In this document: positions 51,593 to 60,904 of the stretch, in pieces
Layout of the letters: each line of letters opens with the position of its first letter
How positions within the stretch are numbered: position 1 is the stretch's first letter
DNA from: an uncultured Myxococcales bacterium
GTDB lineage: Bacteria > Myxococcota > Myxococcia > Myxococcales > Myxococcaceae
Length of the DNA: 64,000 nucleotides
Reading direction: 5' to 3'
Assembly (NCBI GenBank): GCA_937980205.1
Contig: CALJKW010000076.1
Span: 124,001 to 188,000, forward strand
Made by a program: the position numbers and the translations under genes
The notes under the pieces: model-generated
What the model was told of the DNA's origin: nothing
Databases searched by the model: none
Seen by the model: only the letters and a program-made list of their open reading frames with translations

Positions 51593-51609
51593 TTCTCGAC
51601 GGTCGAGAA
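51593..51609. other. 17-bp palindrome in the gap before the DUF559-like gene
   Basis: TTCTCGAC-G-GTCGAGAA is a perfect inverted repeat, 53 bp before the ATG at 51663. It could be a site for the winged-helix part of that protein (autoregulation) or a weak hairpin. The rest of the 200-bp gap (51463-51662) shows no coding signal. Confidence 0.4.
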
Positions 51610-51662
51610 TCACTTGGCCTCCGCGCCCTTCCGTTGGCCGCTCCTTTGCGACGCACCCCCTC

Positions 51663-52598
51663 ATGCGCCGCTTTCATCTCGTCTCGAAGCTCGCCGCGAA
51701 GCAGTCCGGCGTCGTCTCCCGCGAGCAGCTGCTCCACCTCGGCCTCCGCTCCACCGCCATCAAGCGCGCTCTTGCGAGCGGCCTGCTGCTCAAGCAACTT
51801 CGCGGCGTCTATCGCGTGTCGAGCGCGCCGGTGACCCGCGAGGTCCGCCTCTGGATCGGCCTGCTCTGGGCCGGTGAAGACGCGGTGCTGTCACATCTCA
51901 CCGCGGCGTGGCTCTGGAAGCTCGACGGTCTCGGTCACTCGCCCCCGCACGAGATCGACGTCACCGTCCCCAAACGTCGTCTCGTCCGGTCCGTCGCGAA
52001 TCTTCGGATTCGCCGGGCCACCATCCTCGAGAAGGGAATCGACGTCGGGAAACTGTTCGGCTTTCCCTGCACCAGTATTGCCCGCACCGTCGTCGACCTG
52101 GCGTCCGTGCTCCCCGCCAAGGAGCTCGAGCTCGCCTTCAACTCGGCAGTTCGAAAGCGCATCGAGAACCGCGACGCCATCATCGAGACGCTCAAACGCC
52201 TCGGCCCCAGGCCGGGCTGGCCAGCCCTCGCCAACATCATCGACCTCGACGAGCTTGGAGTCACCGACAGCCGACTCGAAGACGAGGTCCGCATCGCGTT
52301 GCGGCGCGCGAAGATTCCGTTGCCCATGCCGCAGCTGCAGATCTGCGACCGCAGCGGCGAAGTCATCGGCCGATTCGACTTCGCCTGGCCCGAGAAGGGC
52401 GTCGTCATCTGCTGCGACAGCTGGAAGTTCCACGGCGGCAAACACATGTTCGAGAAGGACCGCAGCCAGTCTTCCGCGCTCCAGTCGCGAGGCTGGTGCG
52501 CGCTGCCCGTGACCTGGCGCCGCGTCACGAAGGAGTGCGACCTGTTCATCGCCGAGGTTCGTGCCGCTCTTGCCCAGGGACGACCCATCTCAGAGTAG
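51663..52598 (+). CDS. AbiEi-like winged-helix protein fused to a DUF559-like domain
   Basis: A 311-residue protein. The first ~200 residues follow the AbiEi/type IV antitoxin-like layout: a winged helix (VVSREQLLHLGLRSTAIKRA, LRGVYRV), then VLSHLTAAWLWKLDG and RIRRATIL. The last ~90 residues follow the DUF559 (Vsr-like PD-(D/E)xK) layout: Asp239 in GRFDFAWPEKG, then VVICCDSWKFH where the family normally has an acidic-Val-Asp-Gly motif, and SALQSRGWCALPVTWRRV. Cys250 sits where the catalytic Glu is expected; Asp252 remains. So nuclease activity is doubtful. Solitary gene. Possibly a defence-related or regulatory relic. Confidence 0.72.
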   Translation: MRRFHLVSKLAAKQSGVVSREQLLHLGLRSTAIKRALASGLLLKQLRGVYRVSSAPVTREVRLWIGLLWAGEDAVLSHLTAAWLWKLDGLGHSPPHEIDVTVPKRRLVRSVANLRIRRATILEKGIDVGKLFGFPCTSIARTVVDLASVLPAKELELAFNSAVRKRIENRDAIIETLKRLGPRPGWPALANIIDLDELGVTDSRLEDEVRIALRRAKIPLPMPQLQICDRSGEVIGRFDFAWPEKGVVICCDSWKFHGGKHMFEKDRSQSSALQSRGWCALPVTWRRVTKECDLFIAEVRAALAQGRPISE

Positions 52599-52635
52599 GA
52601 ATTGGTCCGGCTACCGGACACAATCCTTCTTTGTG

Positions 52636-53244
52636 ATGTGCCAGCACTGCGGCGCGCGTCTGGACCCCGGTGCCCTCGTCTGCCTCACCTGCGGCCATGA
52701 GCAGAACACCGCCCCGTCGAAGGTTGCACCTGCTTCGGAGCCGCCGCTCGCTCATGCCGACCCGTGCTCCAAGCACCCGGCGCTTCCGCTCGCCGGCGCG
52801 TGTCCGCGCTGCGGCAGCTTCGTGTGCATTCGCTGCGCTCCGGGCGCCGCGAGCGGGGTGCTCACCTGCAACGACTGCCTCGCCCGAGAGCAAGAGCAGT
52901 ACGCGCTGAAGCCGAGCCCGTTCGGAGGACCCCTGGTGCTCCCGCTGCTCGGCCTGGTGCTGAAGGCGCTCATCTTCGTCGCGGCGCTCGTGGCCAGCGT
53001 GCCGGACTGGCCCGTAGTCGCGGTGCTGGCGATCTCGATCGCGGCGACGGTGCCCGCCTTCGCCGGCTTCCTGGTGCGCCGAAGATGGGTGCCGCGGCTG
53101 ATGGTCGCGCTCTACGTCGCCGACGCCGCGATGATGCTGCTCGCCGGAGGCGCCGTGGGCTTCACATGGGCCGCCTGGTCCGGGGTGTGGATCGCGTACT
53201 TCCTCTTCAGCGCGAGGGTGAAGCGGACGTTCACCGAAGGCTAG
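52636..53244 (+). CDS. Zinc-ribbon/B-box-like membrane protein
   Basis: A 202-residue protein starting MCQHCGARLDPGALVCLTCG. There are two CxxC pairs at the N-terminus (C2/C5 and C16/C19), and a B-box-like finger (CSKHPALPLAGACPRCGSF, CIRC, CNDC). Three or four membrane helices follow (VLPLLGLVLKALIFVAALVA, VVAVLAISIAATVPAFAGF, MLLAGGAVGFTWAAW). The cytoplasmic zinc fingers probably bind a partner. Function unknown. GTG 52633 is an alternative start. Its TAG stop shares CTAG with the stop of the opposite-strand gene at 53241. Confidence 0.8.
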   Translation: MCQHCGARLDPGALVCLTCGHEQNTAPSKVAPASEPPLAHADPCSKHPALPLAGACPRCGSFVCIRCAPGAASGVLTCNDCLAREQEQYALKPSPFGGPLVLPLLGLVLKALIFVAALVASVPDWPVVAVLAISIAATVPAFAGFLVRRRWVPRLMVALYVADAAMMLLAGGAVGFTWAAWSGVWIAYFLFSARVKRTFTEG

Positions 53245-53510
53245 TGCACGGTGCCGTGCTCGGCGGCCGGGGTCCACCCGTCGGAGGCGAGCACGCGCAG
53301 GTACCAGGCGCGCTGCTTTACCGGGTGGTGACGGTGGCGGAACTCGTGGGTCCAGCGGCCGCGGTCACGGAAGCTCTGCAGGTACTCCCAGCCGCGGGTG
53401 TCACGATCTCCGGACGCGCGGCGCAGGGCGGCGCGGGCGGCGCGCCACTCGCGAGAGCCGGGCTCGAGGCCGAAGCGAAGAGCGTGTTCGTTACCGATGT
53501 CCGTCCACAT
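53241..53510 (-). CDS. Small hypothetical protein (89 aa)
   Basis: From ATG 53510 (MWTDIGNEHALRFGLEPGSR) the frame encodes 89 residues, rich in Arg, Trp and His (EFRHRHHPVKQRAWYLRVLA). An alternative GTG at 53516 adds two residues. No recognised family. Third-position GC fits coding. Stop codon overlaps the convergent gene's stop (CTAG). Likely real, but short. Confidence 0.55.
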   Translation of the reverse strand: MWTDIGNEHALRFGLEPGSREWRAARAALRRASGDRDTRGWEYLQSFRDRGRWTHEFRHRHHPVKQRAWYLRVLASDGWTPAAEHGTVH

Positions 53511-53556
53511 GGCCACACCCTACGCGAGGGGTCTGACGCCGTTAGTCAGTAGGAGC

Positions 53557-54276
53557 ATGAGGGTGTTGGTATCGAATCTGTCGTCGCCGCGATTTGCGGC
53601 GGAGCCAGGTGAACGGGCGGCGCTGGAGCAGGCCGCGAAGCACATCGAGCGGGCGTTTCGCGCGGGCGGCCTGCAGCCGATGTCTGATCCGTACCTGGTC
53701 GGGGGCTATGTCGCGCGGAACATCGAAGTCGAGATTCCGGGGGCGTCGAGCGAGCTGTTCGTGATCGGGACGCACTACGACAGCGTGAGCGGGCAGCCGG
53801 GCGCGGGCGTCGGGGTGCTCGCCGAGCTGGCGACGCGGCTGTCGCGAGGCGGAGTGACTCCGTCGAAGACGCTGCGGCTGGTGGCGTTCGCGAGCGAAGA
53901 GGGCCGGTTCACGCGCACCGACGAGATGGGCAGCCGCATCTATGCGCGGCGCTGCGCCGGTCGCGGCGAGACCATCGCGGGCATGATCAGCCTCGAGCTG
54001 ATCGGCGACGGCACCCGGCCGCTGAAGGTCATCGGGAACCTGAGGTCGCGCCGACTCGCGAAGCAGGTCGCGAAGGCGGTGAGCGTCGCGGGCCCGGTGA
54101 AGAGGTCGTCGCTCGGCTTCCTGCCCGGCCGCCGCTCGTCGGCGCACTGGTCGTTCTGGAAGGAAGGCTGGCCGGCGGTGCTCGTCACCGACGGCGCAGC
54201 GAAGAGGAACCAGCCGGAGCCGGACTTCGACCGCATGGAGCGGGTCGCACAGGCGCTGGTCGACTTCGTGCGCTGA
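53557..54276 (+). CDS. M28-like aminopeptidase homolog missing canonical metal ligands
   Basis: A 239-residue protein without a signal peptide (MRVLVSNLSSPRFAAEPGER; AGGAG just upstream; GTG 53563 has better spacing). The M28 pattern is partly present: His73 in VIGTHYDSVSG, the catalytic Glu pair in FASEEG (Glu114/Glu115), and a late His in SSAHWSFW. The expected G-A-N/D-D-N/D-x-S-G bridging Asp segment is replaced by QPGAGVGVLAELA, lacking Asp, and the next ligand, normally Asp, is Glu in SLELIG. It may be inactive or use fewer metals. Function unknown. Confidence 0.75.
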   Translation: MRVLVSNLSSPRFAAEPGERAALEQAAKHIERAFRAGGLQPMSDPYLVGGYVARNIEVEIPGASSELFVIGTHYDSVSGQPGAGVGVLAELATRLSRGGVTPSKTLRLVAFASEEGRFTRTDEMGSRIYARRCAGRGETIAGMISLELIGDGTRPLKVIGNLRSRRLAKQVAKAVSVAGPVKRSSLGFLPGRRSSAHWSFWKEGWPAVLVTDGAAKRNQPEPDFDRMERVAQALVDFVR

Positions 54277-54319
54277 AAAAGAGCCTTTCGGGTCGGCACT
54301 TGGTTACACAGCGCCCTGC

Positions 54320-55633
<1,314 letters not shown>

Positions 55634-56224
55634 TCAGCGAATCGGCAGCGTGCCTTCGCCCTCTTTGCACTTCACGCGAACCGAGGTCGGGTCTCCCTCG
55701 AAGTCGCGGTTGGTGAAGTTCGAGCGGCCGATGAGCTCGTGGTCTCCGGCCTGCAGGTACTTGAGCTGGTAGCTCGCGTTCACCGGCAGCATCGTGATGG
55801 TGCAGCCGTTCCAGTCGAAGCCGTTCTCGTTGAACACCTGAAGCGCGGTCCACGGGCCGGCGCCGCCGTACTTCGCGAAGCCCTTCAAGGCGCCACCCGC
55901 CGCGGGCGGAGGAGGAGGCGGCGGCGGCGCGACCGGCTCGGCGGCCTTCGCGGCAGCGGCGGCGAGCGACACGTACTTGGACGCCGACTTGTCCGAGCGG
56001 GCGGCCTCGTCGAGCGAGATGCGCGCGAGGGCGGGCCAGGTCTCCATCACGGTGGCGGAGCCGAGCTTCTTGCCGCCCTTGGCGACGACGGTGACCGCAA
56101 CGCCGCGCTGCAGGCCCTGATCGCTGCCGGCCCTCACGTAGGTGTCGCCGCGATCGACGAAGACCTCGAACTCCTCGGCGAAGGCAGGGACTGCGAGCAG
56201 CACCACGAGCAGGGCAGAGCGCAT
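55634..56224 (-). CDS. Exported hypothetical protein with Pro linker
   Basis: A 196-residue protein with signal MRSALLVVLLAVPAFAEE. Then a small beta domain (FEVFVDRGDTYVRAGSDQGL, VAVTVVAKGGKKLGSATVME), an Ala-rich segment, a Pro run (APPPPPPPPA), and a C-terminal beta domain (WTALQVFNENGFDWNGCTIT, two Cys). No family recognised; the first part resembles a small OB/SH3-like surface domain. Convergent with the PFK gene and last in the leftward group. Confidence 0.75.
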   Translation of the reverse strand: MRSALLVVLLAVPAFAEEFEVFVDRGDTYVRAGSDQGLQRGVAVTVVAKGGKKLGSATVMETWPALARISLDEAARSDKSASKYVSLAAAAAKAAEPVAPPPPPPPPAAGGALKGFAKYGGAGPWTALQVFNENGFDWNGCTITMLPVNASYQLKYLQAGDHELIGRSNFTNRDFEGDPTSVRVKCKEGEGTLPIR

Positions 56225-56257
56225 GCGGCGCGGTCTACCAGAACCCGCCTCGAAGCC

Positions 56258-56881
56258 TCACGTGCCGCCGCAGAACTTGCAGACGAGATTGCCGACGCTT
56301 TCACAGACCCAGCGCCCGGTCCCGCCGTCGCCGCACGCGCACGGCGGATTCTGCGTGGTGTTCTGGCCGATGGGGACCTGGCCGGCGTCCGGAGTGTCGC
56401 AGGTGACGGGCGACTTGTTGTGCACCACGACGCCCTCGGCGACGAAGGTGTGCAGCTGCGACTCGACGGTGATGTCGTAGACGCGGCTCACCTTCACGAA
56501 CGAGCGCACGGCGCCGACGGGCCAGGGCCGGATGCCGGCGCCGTCGAACGCGAGCACCTGCTTGCGGGCGCCGGTGAACCAGTCTCCGGCGGGGTGAAAG
56601 GCGCCGTCGTCGGGGTCGAAGACGGGATGATCCGAGGTGAGCAGCAGGCCGTCGAGGGCGCCGCACTCGCGCTCCGCGGTCTTCACGAACGTGATGCGGG
56701 TGACCTCCTGCCGCCCGGTGAGCGGGTCGACGGCGATGACCTCGTCACCGACCTCGAGCTCTTCGATGCGGCGCAGCCCGCGCGGAGTGCTCACGCGCGA
56801 GCCGGCAGCGACACACACCACCTGGGGGCCGCACGAGAGGCCCGCGACTGCGGCAAGCCCTGCGGCCAGACGTTTCATCAT
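56258..56881 (-). CDS. Stand-alone Hint (Hedgehog/intein-like) domain, exported
   Basis: A 207-residue protein. An N-terminal hydrophobic segment (MMKRLAAGLAAVAGLSC) ends near Cys17, a weak lipobox. Residues 23-155 have the Hint pattern: first-residue Cys23 in CVAAGSRVSTPRGLRRIEEL, block B T-x-x-H as TSDHPVF (His85), and the C-terminal block YDITVESQLHTFV ending VVVHN (His154-Asn155). The next residue is Lys156, not Cys/Ser/Thr, so normal protein splicing is not expected; cleavage is possible. A Cys-rich tail follows (CDTPDAG, CACGDGG, CESV, CKFC). ATG 56878 is equally possible. Leftward, near the export operon. Confidence 0.85.
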   Translation of the reverse strand: MMKRLAAGLAAVAGLSCGPQVVCVAAGSRVSTPRGLRRIEELEVGDEVIAVDPLTGRQEVTRITFVKTAERECGALDGLLLTSDHPVFDPDDGAFHPAGDWFTGARKQVLAFDGAGIRPWPVGAVRSFVKVSRVYDITVESQLHTFVAEGVVVHNKSPVTCDTPDAGQVPIGQNTTQNPPCACGDGGTGRWVCESVGNLVCKFCGGT

Positions 56882-56936
56882 GGAACAGCTCCACGAGTTC
56901 GCCGGCCGCTGAAGGCTCGAGAGCCTATACCAACCG

Positions 56937-57521
56937 CTACTCGACGAGCACGACGTCGCCGCTCTTGAGGCGGAAGCCGATGCCCTGGCCGCGGCCCTCG
57001 GCGAGCGCGCCGTAGTCGAAGCGGATGCGCGTGGGCTGGCCGTCGATCTGCCGAATCACGAACAGGTCCTTGTTGGCGAAGTTGGTGAAGCCGCCCGACG
57101 AGGCGATGGCCTGCAGCACACCGGCGGTGGGCTCGAGCCGATAGACGCCGGGCCGCAGCACCTCACCGAGCACCGAGACGCCGACCTGGCGCTGCTCCTC
57201 GAGCGAGACGGTGACGACCGGGTTCACGATGTAGTTCTTGAGCTTCTGCTGCAGCTGGCTCGAGAGCACGACGGGCGTGACGCCGGCGGCGCTGACGTCG
57301 TGCAGGAACGGCAGCGAGATCATGCCGTCCTCGCGGACCTTGGCGCGCGCCGACATGTTGTCCTGCCCGAAGACGCGGACGTTGACGACGTCGTCGGGCG
57401 AGATGACGTACTCGTTCTGCTGGGCCGGCGGTTCCTGGAAGTTGTCGACCCAGACGTAGGTGCCGGGGTTGTGAGCGCAGCCGGCGAGCACCACCAGCGC
57501 GAGCGTGATCGAGCGAATCAT
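56937..57521 (-). CDS. Polysaccharide export lipoprotein (Wza-like)
   Basis: A 194-residue protein. MIRSITLALVVLAGCAHNPG is a lipoprotein signal (lipobox VLAGC). The Poly_export domain follows with ISPDDVVNVRVFGQDNMSAR and DGMISLPFLHDVSAAG, then an SLBB-like part VSVLGEVLRPGVYRLEP. It is shorter than E. coli Wza (about 380 residues) and has a single SLBB-like region. GGAGGG lies 8 nt before ATG 57521. ATG 57554, which overlaps the ligase stop, gives MLTNCLSGGTSMIRS; it is less likely. It would form the outer-membrane exit channel for the polymer made by its neighbours. Confidence 0.9.
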   Translation of the reverse strand: MIRSITLALVVLAGCAHNPGTYVWVDNFQEPPAQQNEYVISPDDVVNVRVFGQDNMSARAKVREDGMISLPFLHDVSAAGVTPVVLSSQLQQKLKNYIVNPVVTVSLEEQRQVGVSVLGEVLRPGVYRLEPTAGVLQAIASSGGFTNFANKDLFVIRQIDGQPTRIRFDYGALAEGRGQGIGFRLKSGDVVLVE

Positions 57522-57553
57522 CGAAGTCCCTCCTGAAAGACAGTTCGTAAGCA

Positions 57554-59095
57554 TCAGTAGTCCCCCTCCCGTTTGACGCGCAGCACCGCGGGCCACGCGC
57601 CGGTCTTCATCGCGAGCTTGGCGGCGACGGCACACGCGAGCGCGGCGGCCCACGATGGGGTCCACGCGAGCGTGCCCATGTCGCCCCAGATCTGGTTGAA
57701 GAACGCGATGACGGTCGCGATGGCCGTGAGCAGCGCCACCCGCTGCACGAAGTCCCTCGACTCGCGGTACGCGCGGCCCGCGAGGTAGAGCGTCACGATG
57801 TGCGGCAGCAGCATCAGCGTCGCGCCGATGGGGCCGCCGATCGTCATGAACCAGAGATACGAGTTGTGCGGGTGGTACTCCCACTGGCCGAACCACGCGC
57901 CGATGTTGGGCAGCTTGAACAGCTGCTCGAACTTGTGGCCGAACCCCAGGGGGATGAGCTTGTGGTTGCTCCAGGTCCCGAGGATGTCGAGGTTCTCGAG
58001 GTCGCGGTAGTCGACGGCCTCTTCGAACCGCTTCTCGCCGACGACGAGCGACTTCAAGATGCCGACGGGGAAGAACACCCCGGTGCCGTCCGAGCGCCAG
58101 CCGGCGATGATGTAGAACGGAATGAGCGGCGTCGCGAACGTCACCACGCGCGCCCAGAACTTCTTCACCGGCGTCGGCGGAGCGAGCACCAGCATCACGA
58201 TCGCTCCGACGCAGAGGCTCACGTAGGCGAGGCGGCGATCGTTGGCGACCAGGCCCCAGAACACGATCGGCACCCAGAGGAAGCCGGCGACGATGAGCCT
58301 CGGCTTCCGGCTCTCGAGGGCCTGCGCGATGTACATCGCGAGCGCGGGCACGAAGAGCAGGGTGTCGGTGTGCGACGTCGTGTACTGCGTCACGTACCCG
58401 AGGCCGGGCGCGATGAAGTACAGGAAGTAGAGGCCGATCGCGGCCTTGATCACCGCGGCCCACACGATGAGCCTGCCGATGAGCCTGAGCTCGTCGTTGG
58501 TGCAGTCGAGCGCGCGCATGAGCAGCACGGCGCGCACGGGGAACAGCAGCGTGTGCCGCACCTGCCAGAGCGACTCGTCGAACACTCCGCCCTGAAGGAC
58601 GCCGACGAGCATGAGGAAGACGGCGACTGCGGCCGAGGTCCACAGCACCATGTGCACGGCGCGCACGGTGGGCTGCGTCGCGCCCCACGCGTCCTTCGGG
58701 TTGCGCGTCAGGGAGATGACGAACAACGCGATGGTCGCGATGTCGATGAGCGGGGCGCGAATCGGGCCGCCGCCCATCTGGGTGCTGACGTTCAAGAACA
58801 GGAGCTGGCCGAGCTCGTGGAGCCCCGGCACCGCCCACGCGCCGCCCGAGCCGATGCGGTACTGCAGGCCTTCGAGCGCGAGGACGACGAAGAAGATGCT
58901 CAGGGCTCCGGTGCGCAGCGGCAGGGCGTAGAGCGCGAAGCACAGCGCCATCGCGAGCGGCACGAGGATGGCGACCTCGGGGGTCTGCAGCGTCAGCCCG
59001 AGGAGGATGGCGAGGAGCGAGACGCCCACCGCCATCAGCGCGACCAGCCCGGTGAGCCGGCCGCGCGGTTGTGCAGCAGCGGCGAGCGCGGTCAC
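57554..59095 (-). CDS. O-antigen ligase/polymerase family membrane protein
   Basis: A 513-residue multi-pass protein with about 11-12 hydrophobic segments. A large periplasmic-type loop contains LENLDILGTWSNHKLIPLGF and YHPHNSYLWFMTIGGP; the H-x-H-N-S-Y pattern is typical of Wzy/WaaL (Wzy_C) proteins. It probably polymerises or transfers repeat units. GTG 59095 overlaps the chain-length gene stop (GTGA). Polymerase and ligase cannot be told apart by sequence. Confidence 0.9.
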   Translation of the reverse strand: MTALAAAAQPRGRLTGLVALMAVGVSLLAILLGLTLQTPEVAILVPLAMALCFALYALPLRTGALSIFFVVLALEGLQYRIGSGGAWAVPGLHELGQLLFLNVSTQMGGGPIRAPLIDIATIALFVISLTRNPKDAWGATQPTVRAVHMVLWTSAAVAVFLMLVGVLQGGVFDESLWQVRHTLLFPVRAVLLMRALDCTNDELRLIGRLIVWAAVIKAAIGLYFLYFIAPGLGYVTQYTTSHTDTLLFVPALAMYIAQALESRKPRLIVAGFLWVPIVFWGLVANDRRLAYVSLCVGAIVMLVLAPPTPVKKFWARVVTFATPLIPFYIIAGWRSDGTGVFFPVGILKSLVVGEKRFEEAVDYRDLENLDILGTWSNHKLIPLGFGHKFEQLFKLPNIGAWFGQWEYHPHNSYLWFMTIGGPIGATLMLLPHIVTLYLAGRAYRESRDFVQRVALLTAIATVIAFFNQIWGDMGTLAWTPSWAAALACAVAAKLAMKTGAWPAVLRVKREGDY

Positions 59096-60594
59096 AGGCG
59101 AACGCTGGAGAGCACCGGGATGCGCAGCGACCGGTGGATCTGCCAGGCCTCCACGACGCGGCCACGCGCGAGATCGAGAGCGGTGCAGGCGAGGACCGCG
59201 AAGAGCAGGCCCGCGAGCATGCCGCACACGATGAGCAGCGGGACGTTCGGCCACAGCGGCTTGCGCGGCGTCTGCGCCGGGCTCACGACGCTGAACGAGT
59301 ACTTGTAGGCGGCGCGGTTCGAGTCGAGCTCGATCTTCGCGGCGTCGATGCGGGCGCGCAGCTCCTGCGAGCGCGCGAGCGCCTGGCGAAGCGCGTCCTG
59401 CGCCATCATGATCGCCGGGTCGCGGGCGAGCTCGCGCTCGAGCGCGTCACCCTCGCGCAGCTCGGCAGGCGGCCACGCGATCGGGTAGCGGCGCGCGTCC
59501 ATCATGATGAAGTCCATCGTCTGCGGCTGCGAGCCGCCGCCCTTGGTCTCGATCTGCTTGCTGAGCTGCTGCTCCTCGCGGCGCAGCGCCATGAGCTGCG
59601 GCGAGTCACGCTCGACCGAGGAGATGCGCTGCTGGAGCTGCTGAATCACCGGGTGCGACGGCTGGTAGATGAGCCGCTGCTGCTCGAGCTGCGCGCGCAG
59701 ATCGCCGAGCGAGCGGGTGCGCCAGTCTTCGAGGTCCTGAATCGAGCGCTGGCGCGAGCGGAGCTGGAACTTCAGCTGGGCGAGCTCGGTCTCGCGGGCC
59801 TCGTGCTTCGCGAGCTCGTCGGCCGAGGGCTTCTCGGGCAGCTCGGGCTGCTTGGGGCGGTTTCCGGCGATCGTGCTCTTGAGCGCCTTGGTGCGCTCGT
59901 CGAGCGTGCGCTTGAAGTTGCCGAACGCCTGCTCGATCTCCAGGTCCTGCTGCTTGCGGAAGCCCTCGAGCACGCCGATGGCCTCGCTCTTGGTCGCGAC
60001 CTCGGTCACGTGGCGGGTCTCGAGGAAGTTCTGCTGGGCGGTCTCGACGATCTGGCGCGCGGCGAACGGGTCGGGCCAGGTGACCGAGATCTCGATCGTG
60101 CCCTTCTCGGCCTTCACCTTCATGCGCTTCTCGAGGGTGCCGACCATCATGTCGACGCGGTCGTCGTCGGACCACGTGCCGGTGAGCTTCTGCTGAAAGT
60201 CGTCCTTCATGCGGAAGAGCGGGGTGCGCGTCTTCTTCCAGCTCTCGACGAGGCCGAGCTGCTCGACGATCTTCTCGAGGCTCTCGCGCGACATGATCTT
60301 CTCGCGCGCGGCGATCGCCGGCAGATCGTCGGTCGGGCCGCCGTAGGGGTTGGGCGCCGACAGCAGGTTCTGGTTCGACAGGAGGCGGGTCTTCGCCTCG
60401 TAGTGCCGGGGCAGCTCGATGGCGGCGCCGATGCTGGCTCCGCCGATCACGAGCAGGCAGAAGATCGCGAGGATCGGGTGCCGGCCCACCGAGCCCGCGA
60501 TGTAGGTCATCCAATCGCGGACCAATCGGTAGTCGAACAGCACCGCCGAGGTCTCTTCGGCGGTGAGGCTTGGGGTCTTGACGGGTGCAGTCAT
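59092..60594 (-). CDS. Wzz/GumC-like chain-length determinant without tyrosine kinase domain
   Basis: A 500-residue inner-membrane protein. N-terminal helix (about 25-60, HPILAIFCLLVIGGASIG), a long periplasmic coiled coil (about 150-420, many Glu/Arg/Gln with ELRSRQRSIQ-like heptads), and a second helix near residue 450-480 (PNVPLLIVCGMLAGLLFAVL). The protein ends about 20 residues after the second helix, before any Walker A/BY-kinase domain that Wzc proteins carry. It sets polymer length or couples synthesis to Wza. It starts 4 bp after the small membrane protein gene ends. Confidence 0.9.
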   Translation of the reverse strand: MTAPVKTPSLTAEETSAVLFDYRLVRDWMTYIAGSVGRHPILAIFCLLVIGGASIGAAIELPRHYEAKTRLLSNQNLLSAPNPYGGPTDDLPAIAAREKIMSRESLEKIVEQLGLVESWKKTRTPLFRMKDDFQQKLTGTWSDDDRVDMMVGTLEKRMKVKAEKGTIEISVTWPDPFAARQIVETAQQNFLETRHVTEVATKSEAIGVLEGFRKQQDLEIEQAFGNFKRTLDERTKALKSTIAGNRPKQPELPEKPSADELAKHEARETELAQLKFQLRSRQRSIQDLEDWRTRSLGDLRAQLEQQRLIYQPSHPVIQQLQQRISSVERDSPQLMALRREEQQLSKQIETKGGGSQPQTMDFIMMDARRYPIAWPPAELREGDALERELARDPAIMMAQDALRQALARSQELRARIDAAKIELDSNRAAYKYSFSVVSPAQTPRKPLWPNVPLLIVCGMLAGLLFAVLACTALDLARGRVVEAWQIHRSLRIPVLSSVRL

Positions 60595-60598
60595 GGTC

Positions 60599-60808
60599 TC
60601 AAGGCTCGTCTTTTGGGGGTAACAGCGATTGCGGGTCGTCGAGGCCGCTCATGAAGATGGCGAGCAGCACGACGGCCCACACCAGGTTGAACGCGAGGCT
60701 GCCGAACACGGCGCCTTTGAAGCCCTCCAGCGCGTTCTTCGACTTCGACGCGCGCAGGGGCAGCAAGATCATCACCCACATCGATGCCATCATCAGCAGC
60801 TTGCTCAT
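60599..60808 (-). CDS. Small membrane protein (69 aa), first gene of the export operon
   Basis: MSKLLMMASMWVMILLPLRA, then a polar loop (SKSKNALEGFKGA) and a second helix (SLAFNLVWAVVLLAIFM), ending LLPPKDEP: two helices. GGAGGAGG about 9 nt upstream supports the start. The next gene begins 4 bp later. No family recognised. Likely an accessory of the polysaccharide machinery (inference from position). Confidence 0.75.
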   Translation of the reverse strand: MSKLLMMASMWVMILLPLRASKSKNALEGFKGAVFGSLAFNLVWAVVLLAIFMSGLDDPQSLLPPKDEP

Positions 60809-60872
60809 TGTTGGGTGACCTCCTCCGTGCAGAAGGTCTAAGGGGCGGCACCCGAGCGCGCACGACCGGTCT

Positions 60873-60896
60873 CGGTAACGTTTCGGGGTGTTACCG
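60873..60896. promoter_or_regulatory. Inverted repeat in the divergent promoter region
   Basis: CGGTAAC (60873-60879) and GTTACCG (60890-60896) are perfect 7-bp arms with 10 bp between, in the 96-bp gap between the export operon and the DUF2330-AgmX gene. A TAACGT (TAnnnT) lies within the left arm. A candidate operator serving both directions. Confidence 0.4.
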
Positions 60897-60904
60897 TGCG
60901 GTTC

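Noticed and set aside
51463..51662. Coding frame running from the DUF1684 gene into the DUF559-like gene
   Set aside because: The DUF1684 frame stops at 51462 and the 200-bp gap reads as low-complexity Arg/Ala/Pro in all frames; I see no gene there.
57522..57554. Upstream ATG at 57554 as start of the Wza-like gene
   Set aside because: It lacks a ribosome-binding site of its own and would put MLTNCLSGGTS before a clean lipoprotein signal; the GGAGGG 8 nt before 57521 is a better start.
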